A DNA stretch of 27,372 bases from a virus. The notes beneath the pieces are model-generated. The model did not search any database. It saw nothing but the letters and a program-made list of their open reading frames with translations, and was not told where the DNA came from. The translations under genes were made by a program, and so were the position numbers. Within the stretch, counting starts at the first letter, position 1; each line of letters begins with the position of its first letter. Positions 1-8,833 of the stretch are shown one piece after another. The stretch spans positions 1-27,372 of IMG/VR virus record IMGVR_UViG_3300025151_000232; one strand, given 5' to 3'.

Positions 1-1820
1 CCCCACATGCTTAACGCTGCATATAGAGCCCCTGTCTTACCTGCACCTGTGTCTCCTGTCAAAGATATACTGACACCAGAAGTAGAAGTATAAGGCATCA
101 ATGCAGAGCTAAGACCTGTTAACGCTACGAAAGCATGTATCTCTAAGCCCTCTTGATTGAGTTTATTAGCTACCTCTTTCCATTTATCAAAGCTACCTGC
201 TCGCACAATATGCCTAGCTATATTACGACATAAGGCAGATGTAGGACTACTGACTTCTTTGCCATTACGCTTAATTTCTAAATCGCCAATAACAAAAGCG
301 TCTTCTTTAGGTGTCCAACCCATCTGCGTTCTCATTCTTGAGGCTGCCTTATCAGCTTGTAGATAAGAACCCCATGCAACTAAATAATCCATAATAAGTT
401 TCCATTGGTTGTTTTTAGGGTTAAATAATACCCCATGACTAGATATCAACTTCCTCAGCTCATTACCATCATAGATTGCACTAAATGGTACATAGAACTC
501 TTCAGGTTCATCGTGAGGGGGGTCTACTTTCATCAGCATACAATTACCATCGTGTGCACTAATGACTCTCTTCAAAGAATAAAAATCATAGGTAGATACT
601 AGCTGTGTCTTTTGTTCTACTAAGTCTCCATTCTCATCAAATACTGGTTTAGGTTTAAAATATATACCACCTTCTTGCCCTCTATAAAATCCTTCTCTTT
701 CTATCTCTGCAGGTAATCCTTGTAAAGTAGTGACTACTAATGGTTTGCCGTTAGGTAGTGTTTGTACCTCAGTTTTTACAGGATTCATAGTAGTAGGTGC
801 AGGTACAAATACTTTACCTAATATTAAAGGATTAGTTATCTTTCCAAAGTGAGGACAGCTTGGGCAGACATCAGGGTTTAAGTTGTTAAATACCGTGCAT
901 GACTGTGGTTTATCTTGTGTCTGTGTTGCTTTTCTCTCTGTGCCCTCTCTACTATAGTCTGGGTAATCTTCAGATAATGCATGTATAGCTCTGTCCCTGT
1001 CTACACAATGTTGAGCAATAGACAGTCCTGCGTACCACAAAGGCTCAGGTAGTGATGCTCTGTTTCTAATTATATGTCTTATCTGAAGACATCCTTCACT
1101 AGATGTCTCATCTAAACTTTTGTCAGCAATCGTACTAAATTTTGAAGCGTAATTACTTAAGCCATTCATTTGCTTAGTTATCTCAGTCATCTTAGGACTT
1201 TTTAATATGTCTTCAAATGATATTGTGCCTAAAAACTCTTTAAACATATCAAACTTATATACCTTAATATCCCCACTTATTATTTTTGTTGGTGTTGGTG
1301 GGTTGGATTTAAAGTTAAATGTATTAGGACATCTAAGTATCCTAGCTTTATCTGCGGTTACAGCAGGGTCTATTTGTAACCCATTGTCAATACATAGTTG
1401 TTTAAATTTGTCTGCATATAGTTTCCATTCCTCTACAGAAACTGCAGTATCTAACATCCAATATGCATGGATACCATTCCCACTATCTACGACCACAGGC
1501 GGTGGTAGCTGTTGTGACTGTATAAATTCTCCTAAGGCGTTAACAGCTTCTCCCTGGGTGCTAAACTCCTTAGTATCCCCTACGTCTAAGTCTACAAAAA
1601 AAGACCTTAACGACTTAGCTTTCTTTCTACTGTGACCATCAAAATTAGCCATACCAATAAACACATGGCTATCGTGCTTTCTCTCCTCAACTCTATCAAC
1701 AAGTTCGTCAATAGAATCTACAAAGATATGTCGCATACGCTGTCCCTCACCTGCAGGTAACACAGCTACACAGTAAGTACCTTCATCAGGTAATAATTTA
1801 CTGTAAAACTCTACACTCAT
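1..1820 (-). CDS. PrimPol / DUF927 primase-helicase (C-terminus cut by window edge)
   Basis: Replicative primase-helicase, partial: 606 residues are visible and the frame runs off the left edge. The N-terminal third looks like an archaeo-eukaryotic (PrimPol, RepB-like) primase: catalytic DLD at residues 77-79, SGNGIHAYW at 113-121 with the conserved His, D151, and an ILRCPNTFNF block near 161-170. A CPSCPH Cys/His patch lies in the middle. The following region resembles DUF927, ending in the Walker A motif GDTGAGKT (589-596) just before the edge, so the ATPase core lies mostly outside. The ATG overlaps the upstream stop as ATGA, indicating translational coupling. It probably primes and unwinds phage DNA together with the polymerase and ssDNA-binding protein encoded upstream. 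The domain call rests on motifs read by eye. Confidence 0.82.
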   Translation of the reverse strand, partial: MSVEFYSKLLPDEGTYCVAVLPAGEGQRMRHIFVDSIDELVDRVEERKHDSHVFIGMANFDGHSRKKAKSLRSFFVDLDVGDTKEFSTQGEAVNALGEFIQSQQLPPPVVVDSGNGIHAYWMLDTAVSVEEWKLYADKFKQLCIDNGLQIDPAVTADKARILRCPNTFNFKSNPPTPTKIISGDIKVYKFDMFKEFLGTISFEDILKSPKMTEITKQMNGLSNYASKFSTIADKSLDETSSEGCLQIRHIIRNRASLPEPLWYAGLSIAQHCVDRDRAIHALSEDYPDYSREGTERKATQTQDKPQSCTVFNNLNPDVCPSCPHFGKITNPLILGKVFVPAPTTMNPVKTEVQTLPNGKPLVVTTLQGLPAEIEREGFYRGQEGGIYFKPKPVFDENGDLVEQKTQLVSTYDFYSLKRVISAHDGNCMLMKVDPPHDEPEEFYVPFSAIYDGNELRKLISSHGVLFNPKNNQWKLIMDYLVAWGSYLQADKAASRMRTQMGWTPKEDAFVIGDLEIKRNGKEVSSPTSALCRNIARHIVRAGSFDKWKEVANKLNQEGLEIHAFVALTGLSSALMPYTSTSGVSISLTGDTGAGKTGALYAALSMW

Positions 1821-2128
1821 ATCTGTATGCGTCCATCAGATTCTACAAACACTATAGCAGAGGCTATATCATTAGCAGGGAGCACTCCATCTGCTAACCC
1901 TTGCTCTACTGCATCCATAAATTTTATTACTTTCTGATGGTTTTGGTGTTTCATAGGTCCGCCTCTGAACCATGAATGCACTGTCATACGAGATGTGCCC
2001 ACTCCTTGAGCTACATATTTAATTGGTAAGTTTGCTTTTAGACATAATTTAGCTAACTGTATTCCTAAAATACTATCATCAGCTTTATCTAATCCTAAAA
2101 CAAATCTATTACTGTAAGGTCTTGGCAT
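1817..2128 (-). CDS. Small helix-turn-helix protein
   Basis: A 103-aa protein. Residues about 33-56 (NLPIKYVAQGVGTSRMTVHS) have the shape of a helix-turn-helix, so it probably binds DNA, as a regulator or replication accessory. I chose the ATG at 2128 rather than the one four codons earlier: a GGAG lies six bases before it and it overlaps the upstream stop as TAATG. The stop overlaps the primase start as ATGA. It therefore sits translationally coupled between the Cys-cluster protein and the primase. No partner domain is seen. The target site is unknown; the dispersed palindromes to the right are one possible target, but nothing in the sequence proves this. Confidence 0.7.
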   Translation of the reverse strand: MPRPYSNRFVLGLDKADDSILGIQLAKLCLKANLPIKYVAQGVGTSRMTVHSWFRGGPMKHQNHQKVIKFMDAVEQGLADGVLPANDIASAIVFVESDGRIQI

Positions 2129-2961
2129 TATTTTCTCCATTTATCCATTATTTTATTAACATCATCAGCTTCTTCAGCTGTCTTTACTTTTGCTTTCTCT
2201 TCATCTGAAGCTTCAAATGCTTCAAACTTAACAGGCTCTCTATCCTCTGTGTCATCAACTTGATACACAGTTAATTTAATAGCATTATGAGCCGCTTGAT
2301 TTTCTGCTTGGTCTTTTACAACCTCTAATACCCAATCCTCTGCTGCCTCTACAGGCGAAAACAATGCTCTGGGTTTAGCTGAGTTGGGGTCAAACTGCAT
2401 TCTAGTAATAATTCTACCCGCACTCACGTTATTATCAGCTAACATTTGGATGTATGTTTTGAATGGCCATTTACTTTGCTCCTCTTTACCAAAACAAGAG
2501 TTAGAAGGAAGAACTAATTCTAAAATATCTCCTTCTGGGTCGTTAGCTAAAACAATAGCTACTCTCCATGATAGTCTGCAAGAAGTTCCAACACCGCCAG
2601 AACCAGAGCCTCGCACACTGTTAGGACAAGTATGACAAGACTTGGCTTGGGGTTTCCTCACTTCTACATCTGGTTTTTTAGAGTCGTTTGACCAACATAC
2701 AGGGCTTACTCTTTTTCCTTCCTCATAAGAATCTTTATAATATACCCTTGATGGATTGTGTGCCATCTTGATAATTATTATATTCATTACAGCAGAGTCG
2801 GCTGTACTGACTTCCTTGCCCCCAACTATTTTTCTAAACACACCACCTCGTAAGGATATGCGTTTTGTCTGGTTAGAGAAGCTACTATTAGCAACAGCTA
2901 TAGTATCTTCATCTAACCCGATATTAGGGTTTCTCTCTAATATGCCCTTAAGTTTATCCAC
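2128..2961 (-). CDS. Unknown replication-block protein with a four-cysteine cluster
   Basis: A 277-aa protein I do not recognise by name. It starts at GTG, three bases after the stop of the ssDNA-binding gene. It carries Cys at about 89, 109, 112 and 128 (CHTCP in the middle), spaced like a zinc site, within an otherwise beta-rich stretch, followed by an acidic, lysine-rich tail (about 235-277). Position between the ssDNA-binding protein and the primase suggests a role in replication or recombination, for instance a single-strand binding or annealing accessory. An acidic C-terminal tail is a usual feature of ssDNA-binding proteins, which fits but is not proof. Confidence 0.75.
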   Translation of the reverse strand: MDKLKGILERNPNIGLDEDTIAVANSSFSNQTKRISLRGGVFRKIVGGKEVSTADSAVMNIIIIKMAHNPSRVYYKDSYEEGKRVSPVCWSNDSKKPDVEVRKPQAKSCHTCPNSVRGSGSGGVGTSCRLSWRVAIVLANDPEGDILELVLPSNSCFGKEEQSKWPFKTYIQMLADNNVSAGRIITRMQFDPNSAKPRALFSPVEAAEDWVLEVVKDQAENQAAHNAIKLTVYQVDDTEDREPVKFEAFEASDEEKAKVKTAEEADDVNKIMDKWRK

Positions 2962-2964
2962 TTG

Positions 2965-3636
2965 TTAATCTTTAGCTCCCCACTTATCTACGATGTCAGC
3001 AATATCTGTGCTTCCATCATCTTCTGGTTTGCTTTTAACAACTTCTGGTTCAGCTACTTTGATATCAGGAACTGCTGTAGGCTCATTAAAAACCTCTGCT
3101 CCCTCATCTTTTTCTTTCTGAACATAGCCTGTGGTTTTCTCAAAACCAAAACGACCTGCACCTTCCGAACCTTCAACAAGGGCAATAACTTGTACTGCTC
3201 TTAGTTTTAAAGATACCCCTGCTCCTATACTAGAAACAAAGTATGGATATAGTGCTGCGTTTACTCTGATTTCAGAGCCACCCCATATTTGTGTATCAAT
3301 CAAAGTCTCTCCGTTTGCATCAAAGATAGCAGGTTTATATGCTGCTTTTGATTTAAACTTAAAGATAACATTCCCTGTTGGTTTACCATCATCGTCTAAC
3401 TCATCTGCATAAGGTGGGTTAGCTGTCTTGAGGGTTTTCTTTTTTTGTTTCTTCATCTCATCTTTTAGATTTTCTGAAAAAACTTCATTGATAGTGTCAA
3501 TGATAGGCTGTGCCTTTTCTTTAGAAAGTACAAGATTAACTTTGTACTCTCCATCCTTATTGTACTCTGTATCTGGTTTACTTAACCATGGATATAGAGC
3601 TACACCTTGCGGTGTGGTTATGGTTTGTTTTGCCAT
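2965..3636 (-). CDS. Phage single-stranded DNA-binding protein (gp2.5/DUF2815-like)
   Basis: A 223-aa protein. The N-terminal pattern (TPQGVALYPWLSKPDTEYN, then GEYKVNLVLSK) and the later blocks GNVIFKFKSKAAYKP and GVSLKLRAVQVIAL match my recollection of the OB-fold ssDNA-binding proteins of phages related to T7 gp2.5 and DUF2815. The C-terminal 50 residues are acidic and end in a short hydrophobic/charged tip (DIVDKWGAKD), as expected of an SSB that recruits partners. The start has a strong SD (AAGGAG, eight bases before ATG). It lies within the block polymerase - nuclease - helicase - SSB - primase and would coat single-stranded phage DNA during replication and recombination. Confidence 0.75.
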   Translation of the reverse strand: MAKQTITTPQGVALYPWLSKPDTEYNKDGEYKVNLVLSKEKAQPIIDTINEVFSENLKDEMKKQKKKTLKTANPPYADELDDDGKPTGNVIFKFKSKAAYKPAIFDANGETLIDTQIWGGSEIRVNAALYPYFVSSIGAGVSLKLRAVQVIALVEGSEGAGRFGFEKTTGYVQKEKDEGAEVFNEPTAVPDIKVAEPEVVKSKPEDDGSTDIADIVDKWGAKD

Positions 3637-3648
3637 AATATTTACTCC

Positions 3649-4092
3649 TTATTTACTTGGTTTACGAACTACTATACTGAACGCCCTCATGGAACTAATT
3701 CCTGGAGGTAGTCCTTCTTCTGTACGACTAGATAAAAACTCTTTAAAGTTTGCCTGATGTATACGCTGTTGTAGTAATTCTGGTGCTTCATTCTCTAAAA
3801 TAAAGTCCTTAAAATTACTCCAGTCAGAACATACGTAGTTCTCTTTAAGAGATTTAATAATCGTACCCCTTGAAGTTTTAATGCTATCTGCATTTACTTC
3901 ATTACAAGAGTTAAGCATCACTTGCTCTAACTGCTCAAGGTCATTCTTTAGCTCTTGGTCTTTCTTTTGAAACTCTCTAGCTCGTCTCTCTTTCTCGTTG
4001 CGAATCGTTATATAAGTGCTTACCACTTCATCTAACGGAATCTTCTCGTGTCCAACAGACTTCTCTAGAACTTCACTTACTTCATCACTCAT
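3649..4092 (-). CDS. Coiled-coil protein resembling Gam-type nuclease inhibitors
   Basis: A 147-aa protein. Residues about 25-65 are charged heptad-like coiled coil (RNEKERRAREFQKKDQ onward); the C-terminal half has the pattern 'TSRGTI...W..F..FI.EN...LL..RIHQANFKEFL....GLPPGI....FSIVVRK'. This layout, long helix then a short alpha/beta domain, resembles the Mu Gam / host-nuclease inhibitor family that binds double-strand ends and blocks RecBCD-type enzymes. The match is by eye and I hold it loosely. It overlaps the helicase gene upstream as ATGA and has its own SD (GGGAGG, about ten bases before ATG). Alternative: an unrelated SSB accessory or coiled-coil scaffold. Confidence 0.5.
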   Translation of the reverse strand: MSDEVSEVLEKSVGHEKIPLDEVVSTYITIRNEKERRAREFQKKDQELKNDLEQLEQVMLNSCNEVNADSIKTSRGTIIKSLKENYVCSDWSNFKDFILENEAPELLQQRIHQANFKEFLSSRTEEGLPPGISSMRAFSIVVRKPSK

Positions 4093-5654
4093 AGGCTTAA
4101 TTCCTCCCTATATAAATCAACTAATTTAGTATGCTGGTCTACTTTACCTTGTAACATAGCATACATTCTTTTTTCAACATCAGAACCTTGTAAGTGGACA
4201 ACTGTCATCTTGTTCTTTTGCCCTACTCTATCTATCCTAGCAATACATTGTAGGTAAACTTCCACTGACATTACAGGAGACCAAAACACTACTGTGTCTG
4301 CTGCGGTCAACGTAACTCCATGAGAAGCTGACTGTGGCTGTATAATTAAAACTTTAGGTTCGTTCTGAGTTTGAAACTTATTAATGATGTTTGCTCTACG
4401 ACTTGGAGTTACATCTCCATTGATAACATCATTACTAATATTTTTATCTGTTAAGTATTCTGCTAAAAATTCTATAGTATGTCTATATGGAACAAATAAA
4501 AGAATTTTATGGTCAGTATCTCCTAGAACTTCCATCAAAGCGTTTAGTCTAGGTTTGACATCAAACTTAATTGTTTCATGTTCGTCTGTATAAACTGCAC
4601 CACCAGAAATTTGTAATAGTTTATTCATGCCTGTTGCTGCGTTTACCGCAGTTACTGATTCATTCCCTGCAGCTATAATCATTTGTGTCTTAAGCTGTTT
4701 GTAATATTTTTCTACTTGTTTAGTCAAAGGCACAACCCTAGTTTGATATGTAACCTCTGGTAAATCTAAACATTGGTCTTTTGCAAATCTTATAGATGGT
4801 TGCAAAGCTGCAAATACTGAATCTTTTGAGTTAGGTTTAGGTAGCCATTTAAATCTAGATATCTGATACATAACTTTTTCTCTCCATGCGGCTGACAGTC
4901 TAGGTAATCTTTCAGGACATATTAACTTACCAAGACCGAAAGCATCTACAGGAGACTGACATGCAGGTGTGCCTGTCATCATCCACACTCTAGTGTTAGG
5001 ATTTAATATTTTATTAAGTGTTTTCCATCTCACTGTGGTGTGAGATTTATATGCATTACATTCATCAACTATAATTAAATCAAAGTTTGCTTTTTTGATT
5101 TCATCTTTAATAATTTTAACCCCATCATAGTTTATGATAGTAAAATCATAGTTACCCTCAACAATCATTTTTCGTTTATCTGCTGTACCATAACAAACAA
5201 CAGAGCTTCTATGCATACAAGTGTTAAATACATCTCCTTGCCATGCAGAATACATAATAGATAAAGGACATATAATTAATACCTTTTTAATTTTACCTTG
5301 TTCCATTAAATAATCAGCCGCCCAAAGAGCAGATGAAGTCTTTCCTGTACCTGCTTCATTAAAACAAAAAGCTTTTTTGTTTATACTTAAAAACTCAGCA
5401 GTAGCAGCTTGATGCTTAAATGGTTTATATAATCCTGGATATGAATAGTCTCTCCTCATAGGAGAAGGAAGATGAGATTTTAGTCGCATAAGTGTATTAA
5501 GTTTAGTCATTTCATCTAAACCCCAATAAACTAATAAGTCTGAGACTTTATCTTTTGTATTTAAAATTTTGCTCTGTGTAATATGGTCTTTAACCAATTC
5601 ACCTAAATGCTCAGGCAAGACGAGCTTAACAGCTTTCTCTCCAACTAATTCCAT
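4089..5654 (-). CDS. SNF2-family DNA helicase/translocase
   Basis: A 521-aa superfamily 2 ATPase of SNF2 type. RecA-like domain 1: Q-motif region FKHQ at 79-82, Walker A AGTGKTS (101-107), motif Ia LIICPLS, Walker B IVDECN (195-200, so DECN rather than DEAH), motif III TGTP (227-230). Domain 2: LFVPYRHT, VINGDVTPSRR, LIIQPQSASHGVTLTAAD, and motif VI QCIARIDRVGQK from 469. Length is usual for compact phage SNF2 proteins, with no extra nuclease or chromo domain. Such proteins are thought to remodel replication forks or clear proteins from DNA. The gene follows a good promoter at 5706-5735 and is coupled by ATGA overlap to the next gene. Confidence 0.93.
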   Translation of the reverse strand: MELVGEKAVKLVLPEHLGELVKDHITQSKILNTKDKVSDLLVYWGLDEMTKLNTLMRLKSHLPSPMRRDYSYPGLYKPFKHQAATAEFLSINKKAFCFNEAGTGKTSSALWAADYLMEQGKIKKVLIICPLSIMYSAWQGDVFNTCMHRSSVVCYGTADKRKMIVEGNYDFTIINYDGVKIIKDEIKKANFDLIIVDECNAYKSHTTVRWKTLNKILNPNTRVWMMTGTPACQSPVDAFGLGKLICPERLPRLSAAWREKVMYQISRFKWLPKPNSKDSVFAALQPSIRFAKDQCLDLPEVTYQTRVVPLTKQVEKYYKQLKTQMIIAAGNESVTAVNAATGMNKLLQISGGAVYTDEHETIKFDVKPRLNALMEVLGDTDHKILLFVPYRHTIEFLAEYLTDKNISNDVINGDVTPSRRANIINKFQTQNEPKVLIIQPQSASHGVTLTAADTVVFWSPVMSVEVYLQCIARIDRVGQKNKMTVVHLQGSDVEKRMYAMLQGKVDQHTKLVDLYREELSL

Positions 5655-5705
5655 AACTTCTCTACTATATTATTAACTATGTACTTTTTACTTTACTAAA
5701 AAATT

Positions 5706-5735
5706 ACTATACCACTATTTTTAAAAATAGGTCAA
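5706..5735 (-). promoter_or_regulatory. Sigma-70-type promoter before the helicase gene
   Basis: On the minus strand: TTGACC (5730-5735), an 18-base spacer, then TATAGT (5706-5711). The -35 overlaps the stop of the upstream gene. Spacer sequence (ending in AGTGG before the -10) resembles the two stronger promoters at 16134-16162 and 17613-17641, so the three look like one promoter family. It would drive the helicase gene and the block to its left. Confidence 0.65.
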
Positions 5736-6040
5736 GTTTTTCTTTTAACTTTTTTTGATTTTTTTCTTTCCCTAGTGCTTGTTTCTGATACTAGCTTACG
5801 CTGTGAGTTTCTTTTGAAAGAACGATTTTTAGATTTAGATTGCACTACTAAACCATCAGAGTTTTTACCGCCTTTTGATAAAGCTTTTTTATGTGATACA
5901 TCTTTACCCTTACGGTCTATGCCTTTTGCATCTATTTTTCTACGGGCTCTTGCACGAGTAGCCCTAGCTTTCTTTTCATTTCTAGCTTTTTGCTGTTGAT
6001 ATTCCTTTTTATAAGGTCTTTTTTTATTTACATAAGGCAT
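5732..6040 (-). CDS. Small basic HNH-like phage protein
   Basis: A 102-aa, extremely Lys/Arg-rich protein. The core GKDVSHKKALSKGG (about 45-58) followed by NSDGLVVQSKSKNRSFKRN matches a family common in marine phages that carries a degenerate HNH pattern: D-x-H, then GG, then N-R at the end. It may be an HNH nuclease or only a nucleic-acid-binding relic; the usual Cys pairs of HNH enzymes are absent. Downstream it is followed by a helicase promoter, so this gene ends a transcription unit. No clear SD precedes the ATG. Confidence 0.65.
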   Translation of the reverse strand: MPYVNKKRPYKKEYQQQKARNEKKARATRARARRKIDAKGIDRKGKDVSHKKALSKGGKNSDGLVVQSKSKNRSFKRNSQRKLVSETSTRERKKSKKVKRKT

Positions 6041-6058
6041 AATGCTGATTTTATCACA

Positions 6059-6730
6059 TCAAAATGGTGATGTCTTGGGTCTATTAAATTCACAAGTATC
6101 CACAGAACACCAGCCGCATAACGGTGTAGGGTTAGGCACCCATTGGTCATAGTCATAACTTGCCTCTAATCTTTCTAAAGGTCTTTCAAATGACTTCCAT
6201 AGTTTATCCATATCGCTTCTATGATATTCTTCGTTTAAAAAACTGTTCTTCATAATAAACAGTAGTCCTGCTTTAATTTTTACTATATCTGGCATTTGTG
6301 TAAACAACATAATAGCCATAAGCTTTAACTGTTTAGGGTCAGGGTATTTGTTACTGCCTGTCTTGTAGTCAATAATATATGCTTGGTCATCATCAACAAT
6401 AACTAAGTCAGCAATACCTCTTACCCATCTATTTTTGTCGTGAAAGTCGCAAGGCTCTCTGTTGTAGTTAAGTGCCATTTCATACTCACAAAGTTTTTCA
6501 CCTTTTATGTTAATTAAAGAATCAACTACAGGTTTAAATCTTAAATAATTCTTAGCTAATGGTTTACCGTCTCGCACATATTCTTCTAAGGCTGTATGAA
6601 CTTCCTTACCATAAATCATAGCTTCGTTTTCTTTGACAGTATAATTTTTTGCAACACGAATTTCGTAGTATTGTTTAGGACAGTTTTGATATTGTTTTAA
6701 AGATGAATAACTCCATGTAAACTCCGACAT
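6059..6730 (-). CDS. Cas4/RecB-like PD-(D/E)XK exonuclease with probable Fe-S cluster
   Basis: A 223-aa nuclease. N-terminal SSLKQYQNCPKQYY gives the S-x-L-x-x-Y-x-x-C-P signature (Cys17); H45 follows in GKEVHTALE; the catalytic core is GIADLV with D108 and IDYKTGS with D121 and K123. Near the end CGWCSVDTC supplies Cys205, 208 and 213. One Cys before and three after the nuclease core is the ligand layout of Cas4/AddB-type 4Fe-4S nucleases. I start at 6730 because AAGGGA lies five bases before that ATG; a longer TTG-initiated frame to 6793 has no such support. It follows the polymerase gene and likely processes DNA ends in replication or recombination. No cas genes or CRISPR array are nearby. 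Confidence 0.88.
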   Translation of the reverse strand: MSEFTWSYSSLKQYQNCPKQYYEIRVAKNYTVKENEAMIYGKEVHTALEEYVRDGKPLAKNYLRFKPVVDSLINIKGEKLCEYEMALNYNREPCDFHDKNRWVRGIADLVIVDDDQAYIIDYKTGSNKYPDPKQLKLMAIMLFTQMPDIVKIKAGLLFIMKNSFLNEEYHRSDMDKLWKSFERPLERLEASYDYDQWVPNPTPLCGWCSVDTCEFNRPKTSPF

Positions 6731-6789
6731 ATTGTTCCCTTTATTTTTATAGTTACCTGATATTCCCATAAATTTATATTGTTTGCAAC

Positions 6790-8655
6790 TCAACAGTCGC
6801 CATAGTTATCTGCATATCCACCCTCACATGCTATCGGACAATCCTTTGCCCAACCTGGCGGTTTAGACATTTCTGCCATGATATAATTTAGAGCATCATC
6901 TTTATCTTCTTCCGCAGCCAGGCAGACAATAGCGTCATGCACTGTTAACGCAGGTCTATACTTATGACTTATGTTTACCATTTGTTCTCCAATTACAATT
7001 CTAGCTAATGCTTGTACTATATTCTCAACTACACTACCACCCCAAATGCCTACTCTGCCATGTCTCCTTTTGTAAGTGTATCTACTTTTAGCTTCAGAGG
7101 TGTCCCATTCTAAGTCTGGGTAATAAATATATAAACCATTCGGTAACTTTATTCCCTCTGGTGTAATCATTACACACTCACCCTTACCAATGTAGTACGG
7201 TTTTTTGCCTTCAGGCCATGACGCTATGTCTGCTAATGCGTTATCACATTCTTGCCACAACTCAATTACTTTATCGTTTACTTCTCGGTATACTTTAACT
7301 AAGCGTTTACATTCTGACTCATCAAAGTCAACTCCTGCACCTAGCTTTAAAACATTCTGTAGTTTCACAGCACCTGTGCCATAACCTAAACCGAGAATAC
7401 AAGTCTTACCTACGGCTCGTTCTGTTTTATTCTTTTTAGTAATCTTCTTGTTATATACTTTACTAGCAAACTCACAGTACACATCTCTGCCCTCTCTGTA
7501 CCACTCAGTAACATCTTCTTGGCCTGCCAGCCAGACCAATAGTCTTGCCTCTATCTGTGAAGAATCTATGTTCATACAAACATAACCTTCAGGCGGCACT
7601 ATGGCTTGCTTCAATGCTTTCTTTTTAGCGTCTCTTGACGGTAAGTTTTGAAAGTTAACTTTATCTAAACCACTCCACCTACCTGTGTGTGCACCGTAAT
7701 ACTTTAAGGGTATAGGAAGGTTGCCTTTGTTTCTTGCACCTATGCCTATAAAGCGTTCTATTCTAGACTCCTCAATCGTTGACTTTGTTCCTAGACGTAC
7801 TGCACATAGGTCTTGTATAAAAGGGTCTTCGTGATTTTGTAGGGCAATAAAACCCTCATCAGTTTTTGCTAAAGCGAATGTTGGTTTGCCTGTGGTAGGG
7901 CTTTCTTTCATAGGTACGACCACTTTGAGTTCTTCAAGTAGTTCAGCAAACTGTTTATTACTTGCCAACTTTTTGCGTACACTTTCTTCATCTTCGCATT
8001 TAAGTTTTGCTTTCAAACCAGACAACAAGTCCTCTTTCTCTTGTTTAACTTCTTCTAGTCTATCTATTAACAAAGCGTCATCTACTTGTAACTGTGGCTG
8101 TGTAAACATTCTTATGGTTAAATCAATAAGTTTTAACTCTCCAGGGGGATAGTCTTTCTTTAAAATATTAAAGAGTTTATAAGTTAACTCCACGTCATTA
8201 ATACAGTAAAGACCATACTGATGTAAGTCCTCACTATCAAAGTCTTCTAAGCGTTTACCTTTTGCGTCTAATACTTCTGTGCCTTTCTGTCCTAGCTGAT
8301 AACGTTCTGCAAGTGCTTTCAAAGAGCCACCAGCATTAGTGCCATGATAGGCACGAGCCATACAAAGTGTATCAAAGTAAACTTTAGGTGTGATATTAAA
8401 TTTAAAGGATAGGATTGCACCGTCAAACATCATATTATGACACACTAATGCCGCTCCGTCCCAGTCGATAGTGTCTAGAACAGCCTGAATTTTATCGTGT
8501 GAGCCTGTGTACCAATGAGTTATACCATTATCAATTTTAATACCTACGCCTATGACCTGAAAGCGTGGGTCTCTTATGTATTCTTCTGTGGTGAGTTTGT
8601 TAAGACCATACCCAACATCATAAAAAGTCTCAAAGTCAATCGTTATCAACTGCAT
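6790..8655 (-). CDS. Family A DNA polymerase with 3'-5' exonuclease
   Basis: A 621-aa replicative polymerase. The N-terminal DEDD exonuclease shows IDFET (D7, E9), CHNMMFDGAIL and YCINDVELTYKL. The polymerase domain shows NLPSRD, motif A NIDSSQIEARLLVWLAGQ, motif B region TERAVGKTCILGLGYGTG, and motif C TVHDAIVCLA. There is no 5'-3' exonuclease domain, as usual for phage enzymes. I start at the ATG at 8655 (an AGAGAG lies upstream); the frame also extends to a TTG at 8691. The start overlaps the upstream small gene by 20 bases. It is the phage replicase, working with the primase-helicase and SSB. Confidence 0.95.
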   Translation of the reverse strand: MQLITIDFETFYDVGYGLNKLTTEEYIRDPRFQVIGVGIKIDNGITHWYTGSHDKIQAVLDTIDWDGAALVCHNMMFDGAILSFKFNITPKVYFDTLCMARAYHGTNAGGSLKALAERYQLGQKGTEVLDAKGKRLEDFDSEDLHQYGLYCINDVELTYKLFNILKKDYPPGELKLIDLTIRMFTQPQLQVDDALLIDRLEEVKQEKEDLLSGLKAKLKCEDEESVRKKLASNKQFAELLEELKVVVPMKESPTTGKPTFALAKTDEGFIALQNHEDPFIQDLCAVRLGTKSTIEESRIERFIGIGARNKGNLPIPLKYYGAHTGRWSGLDKVNFQNLPSRDAKKKALKQAIVPPEGYVCMNIDSSQIEARLLVWLAGQEDVTEWYREGRDVYCEFASKVYNKKITKKNKTERAVGKTCILGLGYGTGAVKLQNVLKLGAGVDFDESECKRLVKVYREVNDKVIELWQECDNALADIASWPEGKKPYYIGKGECVMITPEGIKLPNGLYIYYPDLEWDTSEAKSRYTYKRRHGRVGIWGGSVVENIVQALARIVIGEQMVNISHKYRPALTVHDAIVCLAAEEDKDDALNYIMAEMSKPPGWAKDCPIACEGGYADNYGDC

Positions 8656-8833
8656 AGTTTCTATCTCTCTTTTCGTTTTTACATTTCCCAACTAAGTTAT
8701 ATGCACCTATCTTGTTTTCCCATGCACACCACCAAGTTCCTCTATCTAAAAATCTTCCTCGTCCTCCACATTTATGACATACTTCCCCGTCATAGTGTTT
8801 TCTTAAACTAATTGTTTCCGTTTGTTTTTTCAT
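8636..8833 (-). CDS. Small Cys-motif (zinc-binding) protein
   Basis: A 65-aa protein with CHKCGGRG at 19-26, then Cys36 and Cys51. CxxCGGRG resembles the DnaJ zinc-centre motif or a small zinc knuckle. I chose the ATG at 8833 because AGGGA lies about six bases before it; a longer frame to 8872 lacks an SD. It overlaps the genes on both sides, so it belongs to the polymerase transcript. Function unknown. Confidence 0.65.
   Translation of the reverse strand: MKKQTETISLRKHYDGEVCHKCGGRGRFLDRGTWWCAWENKIGAYNLVGKCKNEKRDRNYAVDND

Noticed and set aside
721-741. AGTAGTGACTACT-like sequence in the primase gene
   Set aside because: Only five-bp arms with different centre and flanks; not the same family.
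1207-1635. Plus-strand 142-codon frame
   Set aside because: It lies opposite the primase, which has clear catalytic motifs; the plus-strand translation has none and no SD.
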